Positions 8,678-15,945 of a stretch of 64,000 nucleotides of DNA are shown piece by piece. Both the position numbers and the translations under genes were made by a program. The stretch is taken from assembly GCF_019038595.1 (NCBI RefSeq), contig NZ_JAHOPF010000003.1, forward strand, positions 248,001 to 312,000. The letters run 5' to 3'. Each line of letters starts with the position of its first letter. The first letter of the stretch is position 1. Origin of the DNA: Kaistella soli. Lineage in GTDB: Bacteria; Bacteroidota; Bacteroidia; Flavobacteriales; Weeksellaceae. The notes under the pieces are model-generated. The model searched no databases. It was not told the origin of the DNA and was given only the letters and a program-made list of their open reading frames with translations.

Positions 8678-9187
8678 ATGGAAAAATCAGAAATATTAAA
8701 AGAAATAATTGAAAGCAGAAAAAGTGTTTTCCCGAAAGATTATTCCGGGGAAGACATTGAACAGGGAATTTTGGAGGAGATCCTGAATTCTGCACAATTC
8801 GCGCCCAATCATAAGAGAACAAAACCCTGGCGTTTTAAAGTTTTTAAAGGTGAGGAGAAAAACCTTTTAGGACAAAAACTGGCTGAAATCTACAAGACCC
8901 AAACTGCTCCCGAAGTTTTTCTTGAAAAAAAATATTTAAGTATTTCGGAAAAGATTTCGAAGACCAATATTATCGTTACCATTTCTGTCAACTTCAGCGG
9001 TTTACTTCCGGAATGGGAAGAGATCGCGGCCACAGCAATGGCGGTTCAGAATATGTATCTTACCTGTACCGCAAATAATGTCGGCTGCTACTGGAGTTCT
9101 CCCGGGATGATCAAACATCTTGACGGATTTCTGGGACTGGAGGAAAACCAGAAATGTTACGGACTGTTCTATATGGGAAAAATTTAA
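8678..9187 (+). CDS. Nitroreductase family protein
   Basis: A 169-residue FMN-dependent nitroreductase-fold protein of the short YdjA type. It opens with the family signature ESRKSVFPKDYS, then ILNSAQFAPNHKRTKPWRF, which places the FMN phosphate-binding Arg and the conserved Pro-Trp. NVGCYWSSPG and a C-terminal GLFYMGKI match the end of the fold. Such enzymes use NAD(P)H to reduce nitro compounds, quinones or other electron-poor substrates as homodimers. The physiological substrate is unknown. Confidence 0.88.
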   Translation: MEKSEILKEIIESRKSVFPKDYSGEDIEQGILEEILNSAQFAPNHKRTKPWRFKVFKGEEKNLLGQKLAEIYKTQTAPEVFLEKKYLSISEKISKTNIIVTISVNFSGLLPEWEEIAATAMAVQNMYLTCTANNVGCYWSSPGMIKHLDGFLGLEENQKCYGLFYMGKI

Positions 9188-9252
9188 GTATTGTAACTTT
9201 TTTTAATTTGTTCCGACTGATTTCCAAACAATTAATCAAAACAAACTAAAAA

Positions 9253-9549
9253 ATGGAAACGTACGGTTACAACAATCCGGAATCACAGCAAAATCAGAAT
9301 TTCAGCAACAAAAATTATCACTCAGAAAAAAAGCTTGCAGCAGGGCTTTTAGGAATTCTGCTGGGAACTTTTGGTGCAAACAAATTTTTTCTAGGTTACA
9401 CAAAAGAAGCAATCATTCAGATTGTTTTGAATATTGTAACCTGCGGAGTTGCAACGGTTCTTCCTTTAATTGAAGGAATTATTTATCTTACAATGAGCGA
9501 TGAGCAGTTCGACAGAACTTATGTTCAGAATAAAAAAGCATGGTTTTAA
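9253..9549 (+). CDS. TM2 domain-containing membrane protein
   Basis: A 98-residue protein with a polar Asn/Gln-rich N-terminus (1-27) and a TM2 domain: two transmembrane helices (about 30-47 and 55-77) joined by a short turn, with the family hallmarks GLLGILLGTFGANKFFLGY and an Asp/Glu-containing second helix. TM2 proteins are small inner-membrane proteins of unknown function in bacteria. The gene ends just before a strong bidirectional hairpin shared with hemB. Confidence 0.88.
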   Translation: METYGYNNPESQQNQNFSNKNYHSEKKLAAGLLGILLGTFGANKFFLGYTKEAIIQIVLNIVTCGVATVLPLIEGIIYLTMSDEQFDRTYVQNKKAWF

Positions 9550-9572
9550 CGGTTAATCATTCATAATAAAAA

Positions 9573-9604
9573 AAAACTTTCAAAATTTTTGAAAGTTTTT
9601 TTGT
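9573..9604. terminator. Bidirectional terminator between TM2 gene and hemB
   Basis: AAACTTTCAAAA pairs with TTTTTGAAAGTTT, with a T-run on the plus strand and an A-run before it, so it can stop both convergent transcripts. Confidence 0.8.
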
Positions 9605-9627
9605 TTCTTGACGGGTTTAATAAATCT

Positions 9628-10620
9628 TTATTGATTCAATAATATTGCTGCTTCTTTTGCCGCGTAGGTAAAAATCATATCCGCACCGGCTCTTTTGATG
9701 CAGGATAAGCTTTCGATAATTGCTTTGTCATTATCCAGCCAGCCGTTTTGTGCAGCTGCTTTCAGCATTGCATATTCTCCGCTCACATTGTATACTGCAA
9801 TCGGTAAATCGATAGCTTCGCGAACTTTGGCTACAATATCCAGATAAGGCATTCCCGGTTTAATCATAATGATATCGGCACCTTCTGCAACATCTTTTAG
9901 TACTTCATCCATTGCTTCACGGGAATTATGGAAATCCATCTGATAGGTTTTTTTGTCTTTCGGGATGTCCTCATTTTCCTTCGGCGCAGAATCCAATGCA
10001 CTTCTGAAAGGACCATAGAATGAGCTTGCGTATTTGGCAGCGTAACTTAAAATTCCTACATCCGTAAATCCGCTTTCTTCCAAACCGGTTCTTATGGCAG
10101 CAACACGGCCGTCCATCATATCGCTGGGTGCCAAAATGTCCGCACCGGCTTCCGCATGAGAAACTGACATTTTTACCAAAGCTTCATTTGTTGCGTCATT
10201 ATCAACTTTTCCGTTCGTAATAATACCGTCGTGGCCGTAGATTGAATAGGGATCCAGGGCTACATCGGGCATCACCACCATTCCCGGAACGGCATCTTTA
10301 ATTGCTTTGATGGTGTTCTGCATCAGTCCGTTTCTGTTCCATGATTCTGTTCCTTTATTATCTTTCAGGTCTTCGGAAACTTTCATATACAGATTCACGG
10401 CTTTTACATCGAGTGAATATAATTCCTGGCATTCTTTTACGGTTAAATCCAAAGTACGGCGAAAGATTCCGGGCATCGAAGGGATGGGCTCCTGCTTGTT
10501 TTCGCCTTCCATTACAAAAATCGGCATTACCAGATCATTGGTTGTTAACAGGGTTTCCTGAACTAAGGCTCTGATCGAAGCGTTGGTTCTTAATCGACGG
10601 TTTCTGGAATAAATTATCAT
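9628..10620 (-). CDS. hemB: Delta-aminolevulinic acid dehydratase (porphobilinogen synthase)
   Basis: A full-length 330-residue HemB, which condenses two 5-aminolevulinate molecules to porphobilinogen in heme synthesis. The substrate-binding lysine block is IMIKPGMPYLD (about residue 250), the other Schiff-base region is AAKYASSFYGPFR, and DMMDGRV is present. The site that binds catalytic zinc through cysteines in other HemBs reads DVALDPYSIYGHDG, with no Cys, so this is the magnesium-type enzyme. A -7 box (TAAATTTG) lies 29 bases upstream of the ATG. Confidence 0.96.
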   Translation of the reverse strand: MIIYSRNRRLRTNASIRALVQETLLTTNDLVMPIFVMEGENKQEPIPSMPGIFRRTLDLTVKECQELYSLDVKAVNLYMKVSEDLKDNKGTESWNRNGLMQNTIKAIKDAVPGMVVMPDVALDPYSIYGHDGIITNGKVDNDATNEALVKMSVSHAEAGADILAPSDMMDGRVAAIRTGLEESGFTDVGILSYAAKYASSFYGPFRSALDSAPKENEDIPKDKKTYQMDFHNSREAMDEVLKDVAEGADIIMIKPGMPYLDIVAKVREAIDLPIAVYNVSGEYAMLKAAAQNGWLDNDKAIIESLSCIKRAGADMIFTYAAKEAAILLNQ

Positions 10621-10649
10621 TTTTGGAATGGTATTTGAGTTAAGTACTG

Positions 10650-10657
10650 CAAATTTA
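10650..10657 (-). promoter_or_regulatory. -7 box TAAATTTG of hemB
   Basis: Minus-strand TAAATTTG, 29 bases upstream of the hemB ATG. A clear -33 TTG is not seen. It lies in the same short divergent gap as the promoter of the T9SS-tagged gene. Confidence 0.5.
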
Positions 10658-10702
10658 ATTATAGTTTTATTAAAAAACTATGGTAAATAAATTTCATTTT
10701 CT

Positions 10703-10710
10703 TACATTTG
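10703..10710 (+). promoter_or_regulatory. -7 box TACATTTG of the T9SS-tagged gene
   Basis: TACATTTG matches the -7 consensus. It lies downstream of an in-frame ATG at 10680 and upstream of a GTG at 10743, so a transcript starting here can only use the GTG. Confidence 0.55.
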
Positions 10711-10742
10711 TAAGGATATTTCTAAATATAAAGTTTTATAAG

Positions 10743-11099
10743 GTGAAAAAATTATTATTTTCTGTAATTTTTATCGGCAGTTTAACAGTTTTTTCGGAAA
10801 AAGTTTCCGCGCAAACAGTTTCAAGAGAGCCGGTTGCAGCTTCTCAAAAGTCTGAGGATGCTGTGATGGTTGCATACCCAAATCCTGCCCGAGATTTTAT
10901 CATTATTAAATCTAAAGATAACAGCCTCAAGATAAAATCAGTTACTTTTTATTCCATTTTAGGAATGCAGGTTGCGGAATATGCGGTGAATATGAACTCA
11001 GGTGAAATAAGGCTTGATAAATTAAGGCCCGGAAAATATCTGATGAGATATACGCTGAGCGACAATACACAAAAGGTTACGCAGATCGTAAAACAATAA
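10743..11099 (+). CDS. Small secreted protein with T9SS type A sorting domain
   Basis: A 118-residue protein from the GTG at 10743. The signal peptide is about residues 1-24 (KKLLFSVIFIGSLTVFSEKV, then SAQ). Only some 20 residues separate it from a type A C-terminal sorting domain (about 45-118: VAYPNPARDFI, SILGMQV, LRPGKYLMRY). That domain sends proteins through the type IX secretion system and is removed or used for anchoring at the cell surface. Almost no cargo remains after removing both signals. An ATG at 10680 would add 21 residues, but the promoter box between the two argues against it. Confidence 0.8.
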   Translation: MKKLLFSVIFIGSLTVFSEKVSAQTVSREPVAASQKSEDAVMVAYPNPARDFIIIKSKDNSLKIKSVTFYSILGMQVAEYAVNMNSGEIRLDKLRPGKYLMRYTLSDNTQKVTQIVKQ

Positions 11100-11105
11100 A
11101 AATTT

Positions 11106-11134
11106 AATCCTTGATTGCTCAAGGATTTTTTTTT
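11106..11134 (+). terminator. Rho-independent terminator
   Basis: AATCCTTGA and TCAAGGATT form the stem, with TTGC as loop, followed by a T-run, seven bases after the stop of the T9SS-tagged gene. Confidence 0.85.
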
Positions 11135-11183
11135 GAGTCCGTCCTGTGTTTAGTACTCTCTAATGAAACTGTAAAAAAATCTG

Positions 11184-11191
11184 TAATTTTG
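11184..11191 (+). promoter_or_regulatory. -7 box TAATTTTG abutting ndh start
   Basis: TAATTTTG ends four bases before the ndh ATG (11196). With transcription starting about four bases after the box, the mRNA would be essentially leaderless. Confidence 0.5.
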
Positions 11192-11195
11192 TATA

Positions 11196-12458
11196 ATGGA
11201 AACCAGAGAGAAAATTATAATTATCGGAGGTGGTTTTGCCGGGCTTCAGTTGGCGAAAACACTTAATAATAAAAGGAAAAAAGTGATCGTTATCGATAAG
11301 GTAAACCATCACATGTTTCAGCCGCTTTTTTATCAGGTTGCCTGTGGACGTATTGAGCCCAGCAACATTTCTTTCCCTTTCCGTAAAATCTTTCAGCGTT
11401 CCCGCAACATTCAGTACAGAATGATCGAGGTGCAGAAAATTCTCCCGGAGCAAAATAAAATTATTACTTCTGAAGCCGAATTCACTTATGATAAACTGGT
11501 GATTGCTACCGGCTGCAAGACCAATTTTTTCGGCAATGCAAAAATGGAAAGCCTTACTTTCGGGATGAAAAATACCCAGGAAGCCATTGCGATCCGTAAT
11601 CATATCCTTTTGACTTTTGAGAAATTAATTATTGAAAAAAAACGGAGTGACGACGGGAACTGGAATATTGTTATCGTCGGAAGCGGACCGACAGGAGTAG
11701 AGCTGGCAGGTGCTTTTGCTGAAATGAAAAGAGAAATACTCCCGAGAGATTATCCGCACATGAACTTTGATAACCTGAATATTATTTTGATAAGTTCGAC
11801 AGAAACTCCTTTGAGTGTAATGAGTGAGGAATCACAGAAAATGTCCCAAAAATACCTGAAAGATTTAGGAGTCGATTTTATGAGCGACGAGTTTGTAACC
11901 GATTACGACGGGGACAAAGTGTATATGAAAAGCGGAAAAAGCATTGCCTCCAATAACGTAATCTGGGCGGCGGGAGTTACGGGAAATATCATTGAAGGTT
12001 TAAATCCGGAGATTATGGTAAGAAACCGTTATAAAACCGACCGTTATAACCGTATTCAGGGTTATGAAAATATTTTTGCGATTGGTGACATAGCTTATAT
12101 GGAAACGCCGAAATATCCGCAGGCTCATCCTCAGGTCGCCAATGTTGCGATCAATCAGGGAAAAAATGTAGGAAGAAACTTTCTGAAAAAATCGGAAAGC
12201 GACTGGGCTGAATATGAATATAAGGATCAGGGAAGCATGGCAACGATCGGTAAACACCGGGCTGTTGTTGATTTGCCGGATTTTAAATTTCAGGGATTTT
12301 TCGCATGGTATTTCTGGATGTTTTTACATCTGATGCTCATTCTTTCTGTCAGAAACAAACTTGCGGTTTTCTTTAACTGGATGTGGAGCTATATCAATAA
12401 AGATTCTTCCCTCCGACTTATTATTATCCCAAACAAAAAGAACAATACAGAACAATGA
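11196..12458 (+). CDS. ndh: Type II NADH:quinone oxidoreductase-like flavoprotein
   Basis: A 420-residue FAD/NAD(P)-binding enzyme. The FAD Rossmann motif is [17 protein letters not shown] at residues 5-20, the NADH motif [17 protein letters not shown] at about 165-181, and the FAD-binding AIGDIAY at about 295. The C-terminal region (about 365-400) is aromatic and hydrophobic ([18 protein letters not shown]), as in NDH-2 enzymes that dock onto the inner membrane and pass electrons to menaquinone without pumping protons. It overlaps trmD by four bases (ATGA). Confidence 0.9.
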   Translation: METREKIIIIGGGFAGLQLAKTLNNKRKKVIVIDKVNHHMFQPLFYQVACGRIEPSNISFPFRKIFQRSRNIQYRMIEVQKILPEQNKIITSEAEFTYDKLVIATGCKTNFFGNAKMESLTFGMKNTQEAIAIRNHILLTFEKLIIEKKRSDDGNWNIVIVGSGPTGVELAGAFAEMKREILPRDYPHMNFDNLNIILISSTETPLSVMSEESQKMSQKYLKDLGVDFMSDEFVTDYDGDKVYMKSGKSIASNNVIWAAGVTGNIIEGLNPEIMVRNRYKTDRYNRIQGYENIFAIGDIAYMETPKYPQAHPQVANVAINQGKNVGRNFLKKSESDWAEYEYKDQGSMATIGKHRAVVDLPDFKFQGFFAWYFWMFLHLMLILSVRNKLAVFFNWMWSYINKDSSLRLIIIPNKKNNTEQ

Positions 12459-13129
12459 GAATTGATATTATAAGTGTGTTACCGGAACTGATGGAAAGTC
12501 CGTTTCAAACTTCTATTTTAAAAAGAGCGGTGGACAAAGGTCTGGCAGAAGTTCATTTTCATCATTTGCGTCCTTTTGGCTTTGGTAAATACCGGCAGAT
12601 CGACGATGAGCCTTACGGCGGAGGTGCCGGAATGGTGATGATGGTAGAGCCATTGGACCGATGTATTTCAGAACTGAAAGCGCAGAGAAATTATGATGAG
12701 GTAATTTACCTGACGCCGGATGGGGAAACTTTGAATCAGAGAACTGCCAATACTTTATCGATAAAGAATAACCTTATTTTTTTATGCGGCCATTATAAAG
12801 GAATCGATCAGAGAGTCCGCGAACTTCATATCACTAAAGAAATATCCATTGGTGATTACGTGTTAACCGGCGGCGAACTTGCAGCCTGCGTGTTGGCAGA
12901 TTCAGTGATAAGACTTCTTCCGGGTGTTCTGAATGATGAGCAGAGTGCGCTGACAGACAGTTTTCAGGATAATCTTCTTTCACCTCCCATTTATACAAGA
13001 CCGGCAGAATATAAAGGTTTGAAAGTCCCGGACGTTCTGCTGAGCGGTAATTTTGGAAAAATTGAGGAGTGGCGTCATGATGAGGCGGTGAGGATTACAC
13101 GTGAAAAGAGGCCCGATCTGTTGGAATAA
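12455..13129 (+). CDS. trmD: tRNA (guanine-37-N1)-methyltransferase
   Basis: A 224-residue TrmD, which methylates G37 next to the anticodon using S-adenosylmethionine and prevents frameshifting. The knot motifs are all present: [13 protein letters not shown] (about 47-59), [12 protein letters not shown] (about 109-120) and [12 protein letters not shown] (about 128-139). The length is the family's usual one. It is translated from the ATG within the ndh stop region (4-bp overlap), so it depends on the ndh transcript, unlike the usual pairing with rpsP and rimM found elsewhere in this window. Confidence 0.96.
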   Translation: MRIDIISVLPELMESPFQTSILKRAVDKGLAEVHFHHLRPFGFGKYRQIDDEPYGGGAGMVMMVEPLDRCISELKAQRNYDEVIYLTPDGETLNQRTANTLSIKNNLIFLCGHYKGIDQRVRELHITKEISIGDYVLTGGELAACVLADSVIRLLPGVLNDEQSALTDSFQDNLLSPPIYTRPAEYKGLKVPDVLLSGNFGKIEEWRHDEAVRITREKRPDLLE

Positions 13130-13195
13130 TATTAAACATAATTAATTATTTTTTCTAAATTTACAATTCGAAAAAATTGAAACAGAAATTTGCTG

Positions 13196-14149
13196 ATGGT
13201 AAATGAATCTAAAGAGTTAGTCGTTTTTTATAACGTCGAGAATTTGTTTTCTCCCGATCCTCCGCAGGTTCATAAATTAGATCCTACCTTATCAGGTTTA
13301 AGAAACTGGGACGAAAGAAGATACAGAAACAAACTGTTCAAAATTGCCCATGTTTTTCAGCTGATTAAAGAAGCTGAAGGTACATTGCCGATGCTGATCG
13401 GTTTTTCGGAAATTCAGGGGCAGAAGCCTTTGGACGAATTGGTTGCGATGGAGCCTTTTAATTCAAATTATGGAGTAGTACACTATGATTCCATGGACGA
13501 AAGAGGAGTAGATGTTGCATTGCTTTATGATAAAAATAAAATTGAACTGATTTCTTCCGAACCTATTACTTATTTTTTCGAAATTGATGATGATAATCCT
13601 GCTAACTACGATACTACAAGAGATATTTTATCGTGTAGGGTAAAATATTTGGGTGAAATTATTAATATTTTTGTCCTCCATCTGCCTTCTAAAAGGGAAA
13701 AGGATGTGAACAAACCCAAGCGCGATTATATCATGAAAGATATCCGGGAGAAGGTTACCGATATCATTTCAAATAATAGGGAAGCCGTAATCATCTGTGG
13801 AGATTTTAACGAAAACCCGGATGACGAAAATATTGTAAATTTGAGATTTGATAATAATTCTAAAGAAATTTTGGTGAATCCATATTTAGATTTGTTCCGA
13901 ACCGGAAAATTTTCAACATTTCATTATAAAGATGGCTTGCTTTTTGACCAAATTATACTGTCGGATCATTTTTTTAACCCGGTTTCACCATTGAGGTTTA
14001 AAACAGCAAAGGTTTTCAATCATGAAAAATTAAGCAACTGGGGCAAAAAATTTGCCGGCAGGCCATTCAGAACTTATGCAGGAACAAGATATTTAGGGGG
14101 TTACAGCGATCATTTTCCCGTAATAACAGAATTAATAACTAATATATAA
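13196..14149 (+). CDS. Endonuclease/exonuclease/phosphatase family protein
   Basis: About 317 residues from the ATG at 13196; an in-frame TTG at 13190 would add two. The EEP metallohydrolase motifs run in order: FYNVENLF (catalytic Asn), IGFSEIQ (metal-binding Glu), ICGDFNENPDD (Asp/Asn pair) and GGYSDHFPVI (C-terminal Asp-His). No signal peptide is seen, so it probably acts in the cytoplasm on nucleic acid or a phosphoester. The substrate is unknown. It is followed after 14 bases by the Lrp-type regulator. Confidence 0.85.
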   Translation: MVNESKELVVFYNVENLFSPDPPQVHKLDPTLSGLRNWDERRYRNKLFKIAHVFQLIKEAEGTLPMLIGFSEIQGQKPLDELVAMEPFNSNYGVVHYDSMDERGVDVALLYDKNKIELISSEPITYFFEIDDDNPANYDTTRDILSCRVKYLGEIINIFVLHLPSKREKDVNKPKRDYIMKDIREKVTDIISNNREAVIICGDFNENPDDENIVNLRFDNNSKEILVNPYLDLFRTGKFSTFHYKDGLLFDQIILSDHFFNPVSPLRFKTAKVFNHEKLSNWGKKFAGRPFRTYAGTRYLGGYSDHFPVITELITNI

Positions 14150-14163
14150 ATAAGAAAATAAAT

Positions 14164-14634
14164 ATGAAAAGCGCAGTACAGTCAGGCTATCACTTGGATT
14201 CCGTAGATAAAGAAATTATTTATATGTTGATGGACAATGCTAAAACTTCTTTGGCGCATATTTCCAAAAACGTGGGAATTTCTACGACCGCCGTTCACCA
14301 GAGAATTAAAAAACTGGAGCAGGCAGGAGTAATTGAAAACTCTATTTCTTTTCTTAATCCAAGAAAAATAGGTTACAAAGTAGTGTCCTATATTGGCGTG
14401 TTTCTGGAGCAGCCAAGTCATTATCACGATGCGGTGAAAGCGCTGAAAGAAGTGAATGAAGTGGTGGAAGCTCATTATACTACCGGAAACTATACCATTT
14501 TCCTTAAAGTACTTTGTAGAGATAACGATCATTTAATGGAGATTCTTAACAAACTCCAGAAGCTGAAAGGTGTAACAAGAACTGAAACTTTCATCTCTCT
14601 GGAACAAAGTATCAACCGTCAGCTTAAAGTTTAA
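14164..14634 (+). CDS. Lrp/AsnC family transcriptional regulator
   Basis: A 156-residue Lrp/AsnC protein: an N-terminal winged helix-turn-helix (about 12-60, ISTTAVHQRIKKLEQAGVI as recognition helix and wing) and a C-terminal RAM ligand-binding domain (about 75-150) with a beta-alpha-beta-beta-alpha-beta fold. Such proteins form octamers and respond to amino acids. The ligand and targets are not evident. A strong terminator follows. Confidence 0.93.
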   Translation: MKSAVQSGYHLDSVDKEIIYMLMDNAKTSLAHISKNVGISTTAVHQRIKKLEQAGVIENSISFLNPRKIGYKVVSYIGVFLEQPSHYHDAVKALKEVNEVVEAHYTTGNYTIFLKVLCRDNDHLMEILNKLQKLKGVTRTETFISLEQSINRQLKV

Positions 14635-14655
14635 GTACATTATTACCATGATTAT

Positions 14656-14688
14656 AAAATACACTTCATCCGAAGTGTATTTTTTTTA
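14656..14688 (+). terminator. Rho-independent terminator
   Basis: AAATACACTTC and GAAGTGTATTT form a perfect stem with a four-base loop and a run of eight T, 21 bases after the Lrp-family stop codon. Confidence 0.9.
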
Positions 14689-14785
14689 TCGTTCCAAATC
14701 AACAATTTTAAGAAACTCTTACTCCCGTTTGGTGATAATTGGTTAATTTTACAATCCTTAATTTATTATCAAAATTTTCTGACTT

Positions 14786-15784
14786 ATGACTAAAGTACTG
14801 GAAAAAAATCATACAAAATCCGCTGAAAATCACAGTGAAGAAAGAAACGAAGGTTTGCCTTTCAATACTAAGTTTTTCGACGTAATCAATGTAAACCGAA
14901 GCGCCGTCGAACGCCGTGTAAACACCCTTACCGGAAGACGGAGCGTAAAAAAAGAATATCAGGCAGCCTGGCTGTTAAAAGCGATTTCCATGATCGATCT
15001 TACGACGCTTGCCGGAGATGATACCCGTGGAAATGTGATCCGGCTTTGCGAAAAAGCAAAAAATCCTGTACGTTACGATATTTTACAGAAATTGGGGATG
15101 GAAGATGCCAATCTCACAACTGGTGCGGTTTGCGTTTATCACAATCTGATACCTTTCGCTAAAGAAGCACTGAAGGATTCGCAGATTCCAATTGCTGCGG
15201 TTTCTACAGGATTTCCTGCAGGAAAAAATTCTTTAGAGGAAAAAATTGCGGAAATCAAAAAATCTGTGGCCGCAGGCGCAACTGAAATCGATATCGTGAT
15301 TTCCCGCGATTTGGTTTTAGAATCCAAGTGGAAAGAGTTATACGACGAAATAAAACTGTGCCGCCAGGCTTGCGGCGATGCACACATGAAAACCATCCTC
15401 GCAACCGGCGAAATTCCGACCTACACCAAGGTGGCAAAAGCATCCTGGGTGGCAATGATGGCAGGTTCAGATTTCATTAAAACCTCCACGGGGAAAGAAT
15501 CTGTGAATGCAACATTAGCCGTAAGTCTTGTAATGATCCGCTGCATCAGAGAATATTATGAATTAACCGGCGTAAAGGTAGGCTACAAACCTGCAGGTGG
15601 CATCCAGAAAGCAAAACAGGCACTCGATTATTTAATTTTAATCAAAGAAGAATTAGGAAACGAATGGCTTACACCAACATTATTCCGTTTCGGTGCAAGC
15701 TCCCTTTTGGGCGACATCGAGCGTCAGTTGGAGCATTACGTAACAGGAAGTTACAGCGCAGGTTACCGTCATCCGATGGCGTAA
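14786..15784 (+). CDS. deoC: Deoxyribose-phosphate aldolase
   Basis: A 332-residue DeoC, longer than the E. coli enzyme by about 70 residues at the N-terminus. It cleaves 2-deoxyribose 5-phosphate to glyceraldehyde 3-phosphate and acetaldehyde. The Schiff-base lysine sits in DFIKTSTGKES (about residue 230), with the assisting region MKTILATGEIPT and IDIVISRD upstream and GYKPAGGIQ after it. It is followed by an aldehyde dehydrogenase that could consume the acetaldehyde. Palindromic element copy 3 lies between the two genes. Confidence 0.95.
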   Translation: MTKVLEKNHTKSAENHSEERNEGLPFNTKFFDVINVNRSAVERRVNTLTGRRSVKKEYQAAWLLKAISMIDLTTLAGDDTRGNVIRLCEKAKNPVRYDILQKLGMEDANLTTGAVCVYHNLIPFAKEALKDSQIPIAAVSTGFPAGKNSLEEKIAEIKKSVAAGATEIDIVISRDLVLESKWKELYDEIKLCRQACGDAHMKTILATGEIPTYTKVAKASWVAMMAGSDFIKTSTGKESVNATLAVSLVMIRCIREYYELTGVKVGYKPAGGIQKAKQALDYLILIKEELGNEWLTPTLFRFGASSLLGDIERQLEHYVTGSYSAGYRHPMA

Positions 15785-15790
15785 ATGATT

Positions 15791-15884
15791 TGGGCGCCTT
15801 TATCCGCCCTCCGTTCCCGCTTTTTTGTGCTCCGCTGCGCTGCGCACAAAAAGAGCTCCACTCAGGTCGGGGCGCGGCAGTCGC
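15791..15884 (-). repeat. Dispersed palindromic element, copy 3 (deoC/ALDH gap)
   Basis: On the plus strand it runs GGGCGCC...CCGCCCTCCGTTCCCGC, a hairpin TTTTTTGTGC...GCACAAAAAGAG, and then CTCCACTCAGGTCGGGGCGCG. Read on the minus strand it matches the family flanks CCCGACCTGAGTGG and AAAGCGGGAACGG. Confidence 0.8.
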
Positions 15885-15945
15885 GAAAAAAGATAATCCA
15901 GTTACTGAAACAAAATATAATCATCATTGATCAAGAATAAATCTG

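Noticed and set aside
10680-10742. Longer start of the T9SS-tagged protein at the ATG 10680
   Set aside because: A -7 promoter box lies between the ATG and the GTG 10743, and the extra residues precede a complete signal peptide.
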